Counted from the stretch's first letter, positions 36,090 to 46,186 are shown. The stretch: 64,000 nucleotides of DNA from Polyangiaceae bacterium (GCA_016933275.1 JAFGBI010000095.1:1-64000); one strand, 5' to 3'. Notes: a model not told the origin generated them from the sequence alone. Made by a program: numbers and translations.

Positions 36090-36913
36090 CGGACGCCTCC
36101 TCGCACCGGCAGCCACGGAGCGCGCCGGCGAATGAGGTCGACCACCCACTGTGGGGTCCACGCCGCACCCCACGCCATCAGGTGCGCGAGGATCCCGGGG
36201 ATGTGCTCCGCTCGTCCCGCGAACATCGCCAGCAGTCCGGCGTCGGCCACCGTCGCCGGTTCCACCATGATCCCGAGCCGCTTCGCGAGCTCTCTGGTGG
36301 CGTCGCTGGCACCAAAGAGGCTCGTCGCGGTGGGGCCCGGAGCGAGGCACGTCACCTTGACGCCGTAGACGCCGAGCTCGCTCCGGAGGGCGCTGGCGAA
36401 CCCGCGCAAGTATCGTTTGCTGGCCCCGTAATGGGCGATCCCGGGGAAATCGCGCCACGCCGAGATGCTCGAGACGATGAGGATGTGGCCATAGCCGCGC
36501 TCTCGCATGTCCCGACCGAACGCAGCGGTCAGCAGGGACGGCGTGACGACATGCAGCTCGAGCATCGCGCGGGCCCGTCCGGGGTCGGTATCGACCACCT
36601 CACCGAAGAAGAAGGTCCCCGCGTTGTTGACGAGGACATCGACCGCGACGCCACGCTTTCCGATGCCTTCATGGAGCTCCGCGGCGGCTTCCGGACGAGA
36701 CAGGTCGGATACGAGCTGGTGGACCCGCACTCCATGCGCGCCGACGATCTCTCGAGCGGCGGTCGCGAGCGGCGCGGCGCGGTTGCTGACCAGGATCAGC
36801 TCGAAGCCGAACGAGGCCAGGCGCTCCGCGAACGCCCGACCGATCCCGGAGCACGCCCCCGTGACGAGCGCCACCCGTAGGCGTGGGTCGACATGCCGCG
36901 GCCGCTGGGCCAT
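36086..36913 (-). CDS. short-chain dehydrogenase/reductase
   Basis: A 275-residue classical SDR. Cofactor loop TGACSGIGRAFAERLA, NNAG in DVLVNNAGTFFFG, and catalytic Ser/Tyr/Lys in SSISAWRDF and HYGASKRY. The C-terminal ~60 residues end in a hydrophobic/aromatic stretch (ILAHLMAWGAAWTPQWVV) that may contact membrane or lipid substrate. The first gene of a two-gene operon with the flavin oxidoreductase (4-bp overlap), suggesting successive redox steps on one substrate, perhaps a lipid or enone. Substrate unknown. Confidence 0.9.
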   Translation of the reverse strand: MAQRPRHVDPRLRVALVTGACSGIGRAFAERLASFGFELILVSNRAAPLATAAREIVGAHGVRVHQLVSDLSRPEAAAELHEGIGKRGVAVDVLVNNAGTFFFGEVVDTDPGRARAMLELHVVTPSLLTAAFGRDMRERGYGHILIVSSISAWRDFPGIAHYGASKRYLRGFASALRSELGVYGVKVTCLAPGPTATSLFGASDATRELAKRLGIMVEPATVADAGLLAMFAGRAEHIPGILAHLMAWGAAWTPQWVVDLIRRRAPWLPVRGGVR

Positions 36914-37124
36914 TGCCTTAGCCTACACCGGAAGCTCCGCCCCGGGGCCATTCCACCGCTTTGGTCCGGCTCACCTCGAAGGGGAAGGCGCGTCCGCGGA
37001 GCTCGAGACATTGACCCCGATCGTGTCCTCGTCCACCCGAGCAAACGACCGCCCCGAGAGGTCTTCTGGCAGGCTCGGTCAAGATTACGCTGCCAAGAGA
37101 CGATTGCGCCGATAGCCAGCCGCC

Positions 37125-38174
37125 CTACGCGATCGTCACCTCCTTCGTCAGATAGACGTCCTGGATCGCGTTCAGGAGAGCCACGCCGTCGCGCATCGGT
37201 CGCTGAAACGCCTTCCGCCCGGAGATGAGTCCCATGCCGCCCGCTCGCTTGTTGACGACGGCGGTCCTCACGGCCTCGCCGAGATCGCTCGCCCCACTCG
37301 ACGCCCCGCCGGAGTTGATGAGCCCGATCCGGCCCATGTAGCAGTTCGCCACCTGGTAGCGCGTCAGGTCGATCGGATTGTCGCTGGTGAGCTCCGTGTA
37401 GATCCTGGGGTGTGTCTTGCCGACCTTGACGGCGTTGAAGCCGCCGTTGTTCTCCGGAGCCTTCTGCTTGATGATGTCGGCCTCGAGCGTCACTCCAAGG
37501 TGATTGGCCTGGCCGGTGAGATCGGCGGAGACGTTGTAGTCTTGCTCGCGCTTGAACTCCGGGTTGCGCACGTAGCACCAGAGCACCGTGGCCATTCCGA
37601 GCTCGTGCGCCGCCTTGAAGGCGTCACGGACCTCCTCCAGCTGGTGCGCGGAGCCCTCCGAACCCCAATAGATGGTCGCGCCGACGGAGACACAGCCCAT
37701 GTCGTGGGCGTGGCGGACCGACGCGAACATCGTCTGGTTTGCTCGCGCTGGGTACACGAAGAGGTCGTTGTGATTGAGTTTCAGCATGAAAGGGATCTTG
37801 TGCGCGTACTTGCGCGCCACCGTGCCGAGCACCCCGAGGGTCGAGGCCACCGCGTTGCACCCTCCCTCGATGGCGAGCTCCACGATGCGCGCGGGGTCGA
37901 AGTAGTCCGGGTTCAGCGCGAAGGACGCCGCGGCCGAGTGCTCGATCCCCTGATCCACCGGGAGGATCGAGAGGTAGCCGGTCTCGCGGAGGCGGCCGTG
38001 ATCGAACATCGACTGCAGCGAGCGGAGCACTGCGACTGGTCTGTCGGTCGCTGCGAACACGCGATCCACGTAATCCGGGCCGGGTAGGTGTAGGCGCTCC
38101 TTCGGGATCGTCTTGCACTCGTGCTCGAGGAGCTTCGCATCTTGGCCCAGCAGCTCTCGGATTCTGTCGATCAT
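37125..38174 (-). CDS. fbaB: class I fructose-bisphosphate aldolase (FbaB/DhnA type)
   Basis: A 349-residue Schiff-base aldolase, nearly the length of E. coli FbaB (350) and collinear with it: [125 protein letters not shown] and [17 protein letters not shown]. It cleaves or forms fructose-1,6-bisphosphate without metal. GAGGAG lies about 10 bases before the ATG. It runs opposite to the fba-pgk-tpi genes and is divergent from the sigma-54 activator, which could regulate it. In E. coli FbaB serves gluconeogenesis; that role is inferred here. Confidence 0.95.
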   Translation of the reverse strand: MIDRIRELLGQDAKLLEHECKTIPKERLHLPGPDYVDRVFAATDRPVAVLRSLQSMFDHGRLRETGYLSILPVDQGIEHSAAASFALNPDYFDPARIVELAIEGGCNAVASTLGVLGTVARKYAHKIPFMLKLNHNDLFVYPARANQTMFASVRHAHDMGCVSVGATIYWGSEGSAHQLEEVRDAFKAAHELGMATVLWCYVRNPEFKREQDYNVSADLTGQANHLGVTLEADIIKQKAPENNGGFNAVKVGKTHPRIYTELTSDNPIDLTRYQVANCYMGRIGLINSGGASSGASDLGEAVRTAVVNKRAGGMGLISGRKAFQRPMRDGVALLNAIQDVYLTKEVTIA

Positions 38175-38597
38175 CCCCTGGTTCTCCTCTCGGGTCGCAG
38201 CTCGGGTCTCCGTGGTTCTCCTCCCCGCGGGAGAAGCGGAACCCTCCTCTCCCGGATACCTAGTTCGCGAGTCGCTGCCGCCAAGCCGCCTCCGGCGCTT
38301 CCTCCCGACCGGACCGGCGGGTGTCCCAAGCGGTTCGTGCTCGCAGCCCAAGGCTTTGCCCGACCCCGAAGCAGGGCTCCAGCTGTGTTGGTCGGGTGAC
38401 CGGTCTCTCTGGGGCGATCCACCAAAGCCCCGACATTCGCTAGGACCCGGGGAAACACCGGGTTTGGCCAACGCCGACGCCCGATCTGGACCCGGACTTC
38501 TCCGCGGGGACCGTTCGCACCTGGCCGCATGGACCGGGTCTGGTGCACCTGCCGTTGACGAGCGCGGTCGGTTGAGGGGAGGCTCATTCCTGGATCG
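38175..38597. other. 423-bp divergent intergenic region, no gene seen
   Basis: Lies between fbaB (minus) and the sigma-54 activator (plus) and must contain both promoters. Neither a -24/-12 (GG-N10-GC) nor a convincing -35/-10 pair was found by eye. The open frames are shadows. Confidence 0.4.
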
Positions 38598-40022
<1,425 letters not shown>

Positions 40023-40026
40023 TCTA

Positions 40027-40182
40027 CTAGGTTCGAGGATCCGCGCGCCACCGGCGGATCCTCGGAGCGCAGCAGATCGGCGCCGGAGGCGCCCGTCGCT
40101 CATCGAGCGGCGAGGAGGGGGAGGCTGCGTGTCGCGGCCGATGCGGGGGAGGGCTCGCCTCCCCCGCGAAAAAGCAACCTAG
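40027..40182 (+). repeat. R2 repeat, copy 2 (CTAG-bounded, three hairpins)
   Basis: A 156-bp element from CTAGGTT to AACCTAG with three perfect hairpins: GAGGATCCGC (40035-40044) with GCGGATCCTC (40054-40063); GGCGCC-GGA-GGCGCC (40079-40093); and GCGGGGGAGG (40143-40152) with CCTCCCCCGC (40158-40167). It matches 14461-14616 in reverse. Its right CTAG is also the right boundary of R1 copy G. Starts 4 bp after the activator's stop. Possibly a second MITE or BIME-like family. Confidence 0.8.
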
Positions 40183-40334
40183 GGCAGCAATCAGGTTGAT
40201 TGCTGCGTCAAATCAACAACCCAAAGGAACCGACAGCAGACCCCTTCAGAGGCAGCACTGGAAACGCGTCCTTGCCTCGCACGGACGCGTTTCCAGCGCT
40301 GCCGTTGCTGTCGGCAACCCGATCGGTGTGCTAG
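40179..40334 (-). mobile_element. R1 repeat (MITE-like), copy G
   Basis: Complete R1 (156 bp) in reverse orientation with CTAG at both ends, a perfect GGAAACGCGTCC/GGACGCGTTTCC hairpin, and a decayed internal end. It abuts R2 copy 2 and shares a CTAG with it. It lies between the convergent sigma-54 activator and mini-Fis genes. Confidence 0.87.
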
Positions 40335-40462
40335 CGCGGGCACGATCCGCCGCCGCGCGTGGGTTTCCGGCCTGTCCCGCGCCAGGGAGGCAATGACTCG
40401 ACGCCGACCGTTGCGCGCGGGGGGCCTGCACAGCCCTGGTCGTCGTTCGGGGAGTAAGGAAG

Positions 40463-40498
40463 CGAGCGCGCCACGGGAGGGGGGGCGTGGCGCGCTCG
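40463..40498. terminator. 13-bp perfect hairpin 3' of the mini-Fis gene
   Basis: CGAGCGCGCCACG pairs perfectly with CGTGGCGCGCTCG across a 10-base G-rich loop. On the minus strand it lies 85 bp past the mini-Fis stop and is followed by a pyrimidine-rich stretch, so it may end that transcript. The remainder of 40335-40583 holds no supported gene. Confidence 0.45.
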
Positions 40499-40583
40499 GG
40501 GGGGCCGCACATCAGGGGAGGGACGTGCGGGGCAGGGGGGCTGGAGAGGGGCCTAGCTTTCGGTTTGGCCTTCTTGACCAAGG

Positions 40584-40940
40584 TCAGTGGATCGAACCCG
40601 CGTGGGGCTCGGGTGGGGTGCTGTTGGGGCCAGCGCCAGGAACCATCGCGGGGCGGGCGGCGAGCCTCCGATAGAGGGTGGCGCGACCAATGCCGAGCAA
40701 TCTGGCCGCCTTGGCGACCCGACCACCGGTGACCTGCAGCGCATGCTCGATGGCGCGCTGCTCCAGTTCGGCGAGGGGTACGACCCCCCCGGATTCCACC
40801 GCCACGGTCACGGTGCTGACGGACGGTTCGCTGGCATCACCGGCACGATAGCCGGCCGCCTCGAGCAGTGCCTTCAGGCTCTGATGAACGGCTGGGTCAT
40901 CAGCCAGGATCGTCACAAGTGCGCGTTCGCCATTCTCCAT
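40584..40940 (-). CDS. short Fis-type HTH protein with receiver-like N-terminus
   Basis: A 118-residue putative DNA-binding protein. The C-terminal part (LAELEQRAIEHALQVTGG then RVAKAARLLGIGRATLYRRL) is a Fis/NtrC-type helix-turn-helix. The N-terminal ~30 residues (ALVTILADDPAVHQSLKALL then EAAGYRA) look like the first strand and helix of a receiver domain, but there is no room for a phospho-Asp core or AAA+ domain. It may therefore be a collapsed NtrC-family regulator or a stand-alone Fis-like nucleoid protein. The ATG at 40940 was preferred because GGAG lies 9 bases upstream; the ATG at 40955 is also possible. Confidence 0.7.
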   Translation of the reverse strand: MENGERALVTILADDPAVHQSLKALLEAAGYRAGDASEPSVSTVTVAVESGGVVPLAELEQRAIEHALQVTGGRVAKAARLLGIGRATLYRRLAARPAMVPGAGPNSTPPEPHAGSIH

Positions 40941-41254
40941 GTCTCTTTGCTCCATGCTCTGTTCTTGGTGGGCAATGGGAGGCACTGCAAACCGCGCGCC
41001 AACTCCGGGACGGCGCCTGGATGAAGTCAGCTGGCGGGCCGAAATTCACCCTTCCCCAAAAAAGACGGAGAGATATGGGAGTCCATGGGAACCTGGTGGC
41101 GAGGTGGGTAGATGTCTCATTCAGGGTCGATGGAACCCTGTCGTATCAAATTGACCCACCTCAAACTGAGCTGGAGGGTCGCGGCTACCCGCGAGGAGAC
41201 CCGCCCCGGCTGGTGCCTCCCATCAGTGGACCCTCGGAGTGTTAGGATCTGTCT
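40941..41254. other. 314-bp divergent intergenic region, no supported gene
   Basis: Less GC-rich than the flanks around 41040-41180, with a short A-run (CCAAAAAAGACGG). A small plus frame from 41074 encodes MGVHGNLVARWVDVSFRVDG and onward, ~57 residues, but has no recognisable match. The TCAAATTGACCCACC phrase at about 41144 reminded me of IS21-type element ends; a single copy cannot prove this. Both neighbouring promoters must lie here. Confidence 0.35.
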
Positions 41255-42676
41255 GTGGCCGAGCCGACAGATCCTCGGCGCCCGACGTCGCCCCGAGCGG
41301 AGACCGCTCCCCTCTCACCTCGGCCGTCGCCATCGCGCCGCGCTGCCGAAGGGGTTGGCTCCAAGCCCCGGTCGGCGCCCCGCTCCCGACTGGCATCCGA
41401 TCCGGAGGAGGGGGACACGACCCGTGTGGAGAAGCCCTCGTTCGCGCAGGTCGACGGCTCGGTGCGGTTCCCGTACGACGAGCTCTATGACGCGGTGGAA
41501 ACCGGCACCAGCAGCGGCTCGAATCTGCTCATGTCACTCACCGGCTTCGCGCAGCTGCGATCCGAAGCCTCGCTGCGGCATGCTTGGGACAGGGCGTTGC
41601 CGATCGGCCGGTTCTTGCGGAGCCGTCTTCGCTTCTTCGGTTGGGTCGTGTCGGCAGCCATTCCGCTCTCGGCGGGGATCGTTGGGTTGTTTGCCGTGGG
41701 GCTCGCGGTGGGTCGCTGGACGGCACCCGCCAGGCAGGTGGCTCCCTCCTCGAACGCCCCTCTGCGGCCGTCAGGGTCGTCTTCGGCCCTGCCCGCGGCG
41801 TCATCGGTCGCTGCGAGCATGAGCCCAGCCGAGCCTGGCCTTGGCACGCGGGCGGCGCAGGGGGATCTCCTCGCCGTCGCCGCCATCGAGACCAAGCCTG
41901 CGGCGGAGCGGACCGCCGAGGAGGTGCTGGCGCTGCGCAGCGGACGGGTGGCTCGCGAGCGAGAGGCGCTGGCGGACCTCAGCGCGAGCCTGGCCAAGGA
42001 GCCGGAGCGGGGGCTCGACTCGTTGGCACTGGGGCACATCGACGCGGCGCTCGACGACCCGCGGTACTTGGGGGATGCGCTGACCGTCCTCGCCCACATG
42101 CCCGCCGGAATCGGCCCAGACCTCCTCTACGAGGCTCTTCACGACGATTCACGTAGCGTCGAGGTACGCACCCTCGCCGGGGAGCTCCTCGCGGCCAAGG
42201 ACGTCGGCGCCCGCGCGACGCCGACCCTCCGCGCGGTGTTGGCCATGACGAACGCCGAGGGGTGCCGAGCCATTGCGTCGGCGCTCCACGACGTAGAGGT
42301 CCACGCGGACGCTCGCTCCCTCCCCTCGCTCTGGGCGGCGAGCATCACGGACCCCTGCACGGTTGGGGCGAGCGAGGAATGTGCCGCGTGCCAGGCCGCC
42401 ACGGAACGTCTGTCGGACATCATGGCAGCGGTTGGCGAACGAGCGTACACTGTACGCCTTGCCCGGACGCCCTCCTGGGCTCGAAGCGTGTCGACCGAGG
42501 AGTCCGTTCCGCCTTCCGCGAGCGCCAGTACCGCCCATCCGATTCGGGTGGGGGGAGCGCCCGCAGCCTCGGGGGCTTCTGCTCCGTCGGCGGCTCGGAC
42601 CGTGGCGTCGCCGAGGGCGACGTCCTCAGCGCCGCCGGTGGTCCCACCGAGGCTGGTCACCGACCCGGGCTTCTAG
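41255..42676 (+). CDS. membrane-anchored sensor-like protein without kinase domain
   Basis: A 473-residue single-pass protein. Residues 1-126 are cytoplasmic (Pro/Arg-rich start, then RFPYDELYDAVETG and LLMSLTGFAQLRSE). A membrane helix lies at ~127-154 (VVSAAIPLSAGIVGLFAVGL). The outer domain (~200-410) is helical and HEAT-like: IGPDLLYEALHDDSRSVEVR, VRTLAGELLAAKDVGARATP, and Cys-bearing AEGCRAIA and EECAACQAATERL. It aligns in order with the outer domain of the tandem kinase at 18036-20891 (GADILYDVW, PGKPCLEYKNL, DCWGC), but no kinase is present. GTG start with AGGA 7 bases upstream. Its TAG stop is the CTAG at the left end of the IS630 remnant. Confidence 0.8.
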   Translation: MAEPTDPRRPTSPRAETAPLSPRPSPSRRAAEGVGSKPRSAPRSRLASDPEEGDTTRVEKPSFAQVDGSVRFPYDELYDAVETGTSSGSNLLMSLTGFAQLRSEASLRHAWDRALPIGRFLRSRLRFFGWVVSAAIPLSAGIVGLFAVGLAVGRWTAPARQVAPSSNAPLRPSGSSSALPAASSVAASMSPAEPGLGTRAAQGDLLAVAAIETKPAAERTAEEVLALRSGRVAREREALADLSASLAKEPERGLDSLALGHIDAALDDPRYLGDALTVLAHMPAGIGPDLLYEALHDDSRSVEVRTLAGELLAAKDVGARATPTLRAVLAMTNAEGCRAIASALHDVEVHADARSLPSLWAASITDPCTVGASEECAACQAATERLSDIMAAVGERAYTVRLARTPSWARSVSTEESVPPSASASTAHPIRVGGAPAASGASAPSAARTVASPRATSSAPPVVPPRLVTDPGF

Positions 42677-43489
42677 ATCACCGGCCGCGCATCGGCGACA
42701 CTGGATGCGTTGGACCGACGACCGGAGCGGATTGGCGACCAGCGAGGACCGATGCGCTGCCGGTGATGGAGGAAGAACAAAGCGACTTCGATTGCTTGGA
42801 GGATGGCCTTGAGTCCGTCGGCTTCGGTGGATACGGCCCGTTACCCGGAACCGAGAGGAGCCGGGCATGATTGGAGGGCGTCCATTGCGTCGCTAGAAAC
42901 GGCGGTCGTTGCTCGAGTGGGCGCGGCGCTGCGGAGATCCAGTAGCGGCACGGCGAGCGCAGATTCTGGCTTATGTCGCCCATCCGCAGGCCACCGCCCG
43001 TGGCGTTGCCGACACCGTTGGGTGCAGCCGTTCGCATGTGTACCGAGTGGCGCAGCGGTTCGGCAAGGCCACCCGCGAAGGTCTTCGTGATGGTTGTCGG
43101 AGCTCTGGCCGCCGCATCGCCGACGGGCGCATGGACGCGCTGGTGGACGAGTTGGTGGCGCCATCGCCGTTGGATTTCGGCTACCCGCGGCCCACCTGGA
43201 CCCGAGCATTACTGCTTCCAGTGGTGCAGGAGAAGACTGGAACGCGGTTCAGTTTGACGACCAGGACCCGTGTGCTGCAGCGCATCGGAGCACGTCGAGG
43301 CTGGCCTCGGCTTCGGCACCGGCCGGGGCGGCGGGTCTTCGGCTGCCGCCGCCGAACCCCCTTTGCCGCCGCCGGAGCCCCAGCCATGGCCGCTTCCCGT
43401 CCTCCATCCGGCCATCGCGGAACGCCATCGGGTCAGCGAAACCCCTGTCCGCGCGATCCGCTGTCGCCGATGATGGAACGGTGATTCAG
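42673..43489 (+). mobile_element. IS630-type insertion sequence remnant with terminal inverted repeats
   Basis: An 817-bp segment flanked by inverted repeats. Positions 42673-42704 (starting CTAGATCACCG) and the complement of 43458-43489 (starting CTGAATCACCG) match without gaps at 24 of 32 positions, including ATCACCG and CATCGGCGACA. Between them is the N-terminal part of an IS630-type transposase frame; the catalytic DDE part is missing, so the element is deleted. The left end overlaps the stop of the gene before it and the right end overlaps the sigma-factor stop. The first 11 bases differ from the R1 end (CTAGAGCACCG) by one base. Confidence 0.7.
42909..43484 (+). pseudogene. truncated IS630-family transposase
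   Basis: The open frame (only a TTG start, an in-frame stop just upstream) contains the IS630 N-terminal layout. An HTH (RRAQILAYVAHPQATARGVA, CSRSHVYRVAQRFG) is followed by EGLRDGCRSSGRR, the second winged helix (PSPLDFGYPRPTWTRALLLP) and RFSLTTRTRVLQRIGARRGW. After ~residue 140 the frame becomes low-complexity Arg/Pro/Ala and the catalytic DDE domain is absent. It is therefore a decayed transposase inside the inverted repeats described above. An upstream 34-codon frame (42766-42870) has no support. Confidence 0.75.
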
Positions 43490-44715
43490 TCCTGGCTGTA
43501 CTTGCGGAGGTGGCGCGCACCCTTGGCGTGACGGAGCTTTCGGAGCGCGCGAGCCTCGATCTGCCGCACGCGCTCCGTCCCCAGGCGACGCATCGCCGCC
43601 ACCTCTTCCACGCTGTGGGTTCCCGTGGAGTCGATGCCGAAGCGGAGCGCGATCACCGCGCGCTCCTCGTCGGAGAGCGTCTCGAGCACCTCGCGGGTCC
43701 GGTTGGCGAAGTCCTTGACGAGGAGCACGTCTGCTGGGCTCGGTCCCTCGTTGTCCGCGATGACATCGCCCAGCTCCAACGATTCCTCGTTTCCGAGCGG
43801 CGTCGCCAGGCTGATCACGTCGGGACCGATCTCGGCGGCCGCGTGCACCCGGGCGACGGGAACGCCCAGGCCGCCGGCGATCTCCTCCGCCGTTGGCACG
43901 CGTCCGACCTCCTGGCGAAACCCCCGAGTGAAGCGACCAATCGCCGACGCCGCCTCGCCCACGTGTCGCGGTACGCGGATGGTGCGGGTCTGTTCAGCGA
44001 GCGCGTGCTGCATCGCTTGTCGGATCCACCAGACCGCGTAGGTGCTGAGCCGAAACCCGCGGCTCGGATCGAAACCGTCGATTGCGCGCAGCAACCCCAG
44101 GTTTCCCTCCTGGATCAGATCGTCGAGCGGCAAGCCGCGGCCGAGGTAGCGGCGGGCAAGCGTCACGACCAGCCGCAGATTGTGCTCCGCGAGCCTGCGC
44201 TTGGCGATCTCCGCCTCGCGATGGGCTCGCGCTGCTTCCACCCACCGGGTGTCGCGCTTCGGGTTGGTCGCGTCGGTGGGCTCGCTGCGGGCCTGCTCGA
44301 ACAGGGAGCGCACCGTAGCGCGGTTGAGCGGCAGCGCGGCGGCCACCGCGTAGGCCTCGACAGCGGCGCCAGGAGCTCCCCCCGTCTCGCACTGATCGGG
44401 CATGTCGAGCAGAGCGGTCAGGCGCTGGCCGGCGGTCCTGAGGCGCCCCCCGAGCTCCTCCTCCGAGAGACCGGCCGCGGTGGGATCACTCGCGATCTCG
44501 GTGGCGTGGACCTCGTCCGTCCCGACCCTCTCGAGGATCGCGGCCAGGAGCCGCAGGCTTGGCGCGTGGGTGAGCACGGAGGCGCGGGCCTTCTCGTACG
44601 CGTTCTCGATGACGAGCGCGAGCACAAGCTCTTCTTCCCGCGAGAGGGTGCTCACCCGCGACAGATCATCGAGGTAGGAGTCGAGCGCGTCGGTGTCCTT
44701 ACCATTTCGCGGCAT
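43486..44715 (-). CDS. sigma-70-family RNA polymerase sigma factor (group 2-like)
   Basis: A 409-residue sigma factor. Region 1.2 opens DALDSYLDDLSRVSTLSREE. After an insert comes region 2 with LIQEGNLGLLRAIDGFDPSR, FRLSTYAVWWIRQAM and RTIRVPRHV (-10 recognition and melting). Region 3 follows, then region 4.1-4.2 (LSDEERAVIALRFGID, HSVEEVAAMRRLGTERVRQI, EARALRKLRHAK) for -35 contact. It lacks the long acidic region 1.1 of RpoD, so it is an alternative, RpoS/SigB-like sigma. The stop codon lies in the right inverted repeat of the IS630 remnant. Its start region overlaps nothing; 181 bp separate it from the hybrid kinase gene upstream. Confidence 0.92.
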   Translation of the reverse strand: MPRNGKDTDALDSYLDDLSRVSTLSREEELVLALVIENAYEKARASVLTHAPSLRLLAAILERVGTDEVHATEIASDPTAAGLSEEELGGRLRTAGQRLTALLDMPDQCETGGAPGAAVEAYAVAAALPLNRATVRSLFEQARSEPTDATNPKRDTRWVEAARAHREAEIAKRRLAEHNLRLVVTLARRYLGRGLPLDDLIQEGNLGLLRAIDGFDPSRGFRLSTYAVWWIRQAMQHALAEQTRTIRVPRHVGEAASAIGRFTRGFRQEVGRVPTAEEIAGGLGVPVARVHAAAEIGPDVISLATPLGNEESLELGDVIADNEGPSPADVLLVKDFANRTREVLETLSDEERAVIALRFGIDSTGTHSVEEVAAMRRLGTERVRQIEARALRKLRHAKGARHLRKYSQD

Positions 44716-44896
44716 GGGGCTGGGAGACTCGGGGGCGGGCGGCAGCCGGTCAGATCCTGACCGTCCGAAGCGAGCGACGCAACAGGATCGCGGCGCTCGC
44801 CGCGGGGTGCGGCTGCGCGCGGCACCCCCAGTCCAGGGGTGGGCCCGCGCATGACCGATCTCGTGCCCGTCGTGACCGCGGTGCGCGGTTGCCCCT

Positions 44897-46186
44897 TCAT
44901 CCGGCACGCCGCTGGTCTTCGATGGCCTCGACGATCCGGGAGGTGAGCGCCTCGAGCGCATAGGGTTTCTCGAAGTAGCCGTCGACGGTGAATCCGACGA
45001 ACGCGCCGCTGCCCTCCTGCTCGCCGTGGTTGCCGGTGAGGAAGACGGGGACCGTTGGGGCGAGTTCGCGGATCCGCCGCAGGATGGCGGCTCCGGACCC
45101 GGTCGGGAGCGTCAGGTCGAGCAGGACGGCGACGACGTCGTCGTGGCATCGCTCGAAGAGGTCGAGGGCGCTTCGACCGTCACGCGCGGCGAGCACCGAG
45201 AAGCCCGCGTACTCCAGCGCGAGCCGCACGGTCGCGCACACCGGGTCTTCGTCCTCCACCACGAGGATCGCGCCGCGAGACGAACGAGAGCCCGATGGAG
45301 CGCGCAGTCCGGACAGCGCCCGCCCGACCCGCTCGGCGGGGGGCAAGAGGAGCTGGAACCGAGTCCCCCTTCCTGGTTCGCTGCTGACCCGGATCCCACC
45401 GGAGTGCTGCCGGACGATCCCCAGCACGGCGGCGAGGCCGAGTCCTCGGTCGTCACGCTTGGTCGAAAAGAGTGGATCGAAGACGTGCGCCATCACCTCG
45501 GGAGTCATCCCGCACCCGTCGTCCGAGATCTCGAGCGACAGGTAGTCGCCGGGCCCAAGCTCCGCGCCGCCCTGCAAGGACGCGATGAGCGGCGCGTCGG
45601 CGTGCACGACGCCTACCCGGACCACGATCTCGCCGGTCCGGTCGCCGATCGCCTCGGCCGCATTGGCGAGGAGATTCATGACGACCTGACGCAGTCGGGT
45701 GGCATTGCCGCAGATGGCCGGCATCGCCGACGTCACTTCGAACCGCACCCGGACCGACTCCGGCAGGGAGGTCATGACGAGGCTCACGGTGTCCCCTACC
45801 AGCTCCGCGAGACTGCATTCCGTCAACGCGACGACCTCGCCGCTGGCGACCGTTCGCAGCTGCCGCGCCAGCTCCGCGGCACGGCTGGCTGCATATTCGA
45901 TGGCGCTGACCCGCGAGCGAAGTGGGCCTTCCGGGTCGACGGCGCGTAGTACGAGCTCTGCGTTGCCGATGATGTTGAGGAGCAGGTTATTGAGATCGTG
46001 CGCTACTCCCGCGGCCAGGACCCCGAGGGTCTCCCCGACGGCGACCCGTTCGAAGCGCACGTCGCGGTGGCGCCGTTCCTTCTCCAGGGCCTCGCGAGTC
46101 GCGCGGAGCTCGCTCCGAGCCGCGACTAGCTCACGTTCGAGCACCTCGATCCGTTCGAGTGGGGTAGGCGGGTCCGATGCGGGCAT
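44897..46186 (-). CDS. soluble hybrid histidine kinase with C-terminal receiver
   Basis: A 429-residue cytoplasmic hybrid kinase. A coiled-coil start (ERIEVLERELVAARSELRAT) leads to the HisKA helix with His63 in VAHDLNNLLLNIIGNAEL. The HATPase domain has QVVMNLLANAAEAIGD (N box), ISDDGCGMTPEV (G1), RDDRGLGLAAV (G2) and a GRGTRFQLLLP end. A receiver (~305-425) follows with EDEDPV, phospho-Asp357 in VLLDLTLPTG and Lys407 in YFEKPYAL. There is no PAS or membrane domain, so the input is unknown. It lies upstream of, and may be cotranscribed with, the sigma-factor gene. ATG at 46186 chosen at the coiled coil. Confidence 0.93.
   Translation of the reverse strand: MPASDPPTPLERIEVLERELVAARSELRATREALEKERRHRDVRFERVAVGETLGVLAAGVAHDLNNLLLNIIGNAELVLRAVDPEGPLRSRVSAIEYAASRAAELARQLRTVASGEVVALTECSLAELVGDTVSLVMTSLPESVRVRFEVTSAMPAICGNATRLRQVVMNLLANAAEAIGDRTGEIVVRVGVVHADAPLIASLQGGAELGPGDYLSLEISDDGCGMTPEVMAHVFDPLFSTKRDDRGLGLAAVLGIVRQHSGGIRVSSEPGRGTRFQLLLPPAERVGRALSGLRAPSGSRSSRGAILVVEDEDPVCATVRLALEYAGFSVLAARDGRSALDLFERCHDDVVAVLLDLTLPTGSGAAILRRIRELAPTVPVFLTGNHGEQEGSGAFVGFTVDGYFEKPYALEALTSRIVEAIEDQRRAG

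Noticed and set aside
35668-36168. Open frames opposite the SDR/OYE genes
   Set aside because: Mirror-image shadows of two well-supported minus-strand genes.
41074-41245. Small plus-strand ORF near 41.1 kb and an IS21-end-like phrase
   Set aside because: Single short phrase (about TCAAATTGACCCACC) without a matching second end or transposase; kept only as a note in the intergenic entry.
42766-42870. 34-codon acidic ORF inside the IS630 remnant
   Set aside because: A ribosome-site-like GGAGGAAG occurs only after the ATG, there is no homology I recognise, and it lies inside a decayed mobile element.
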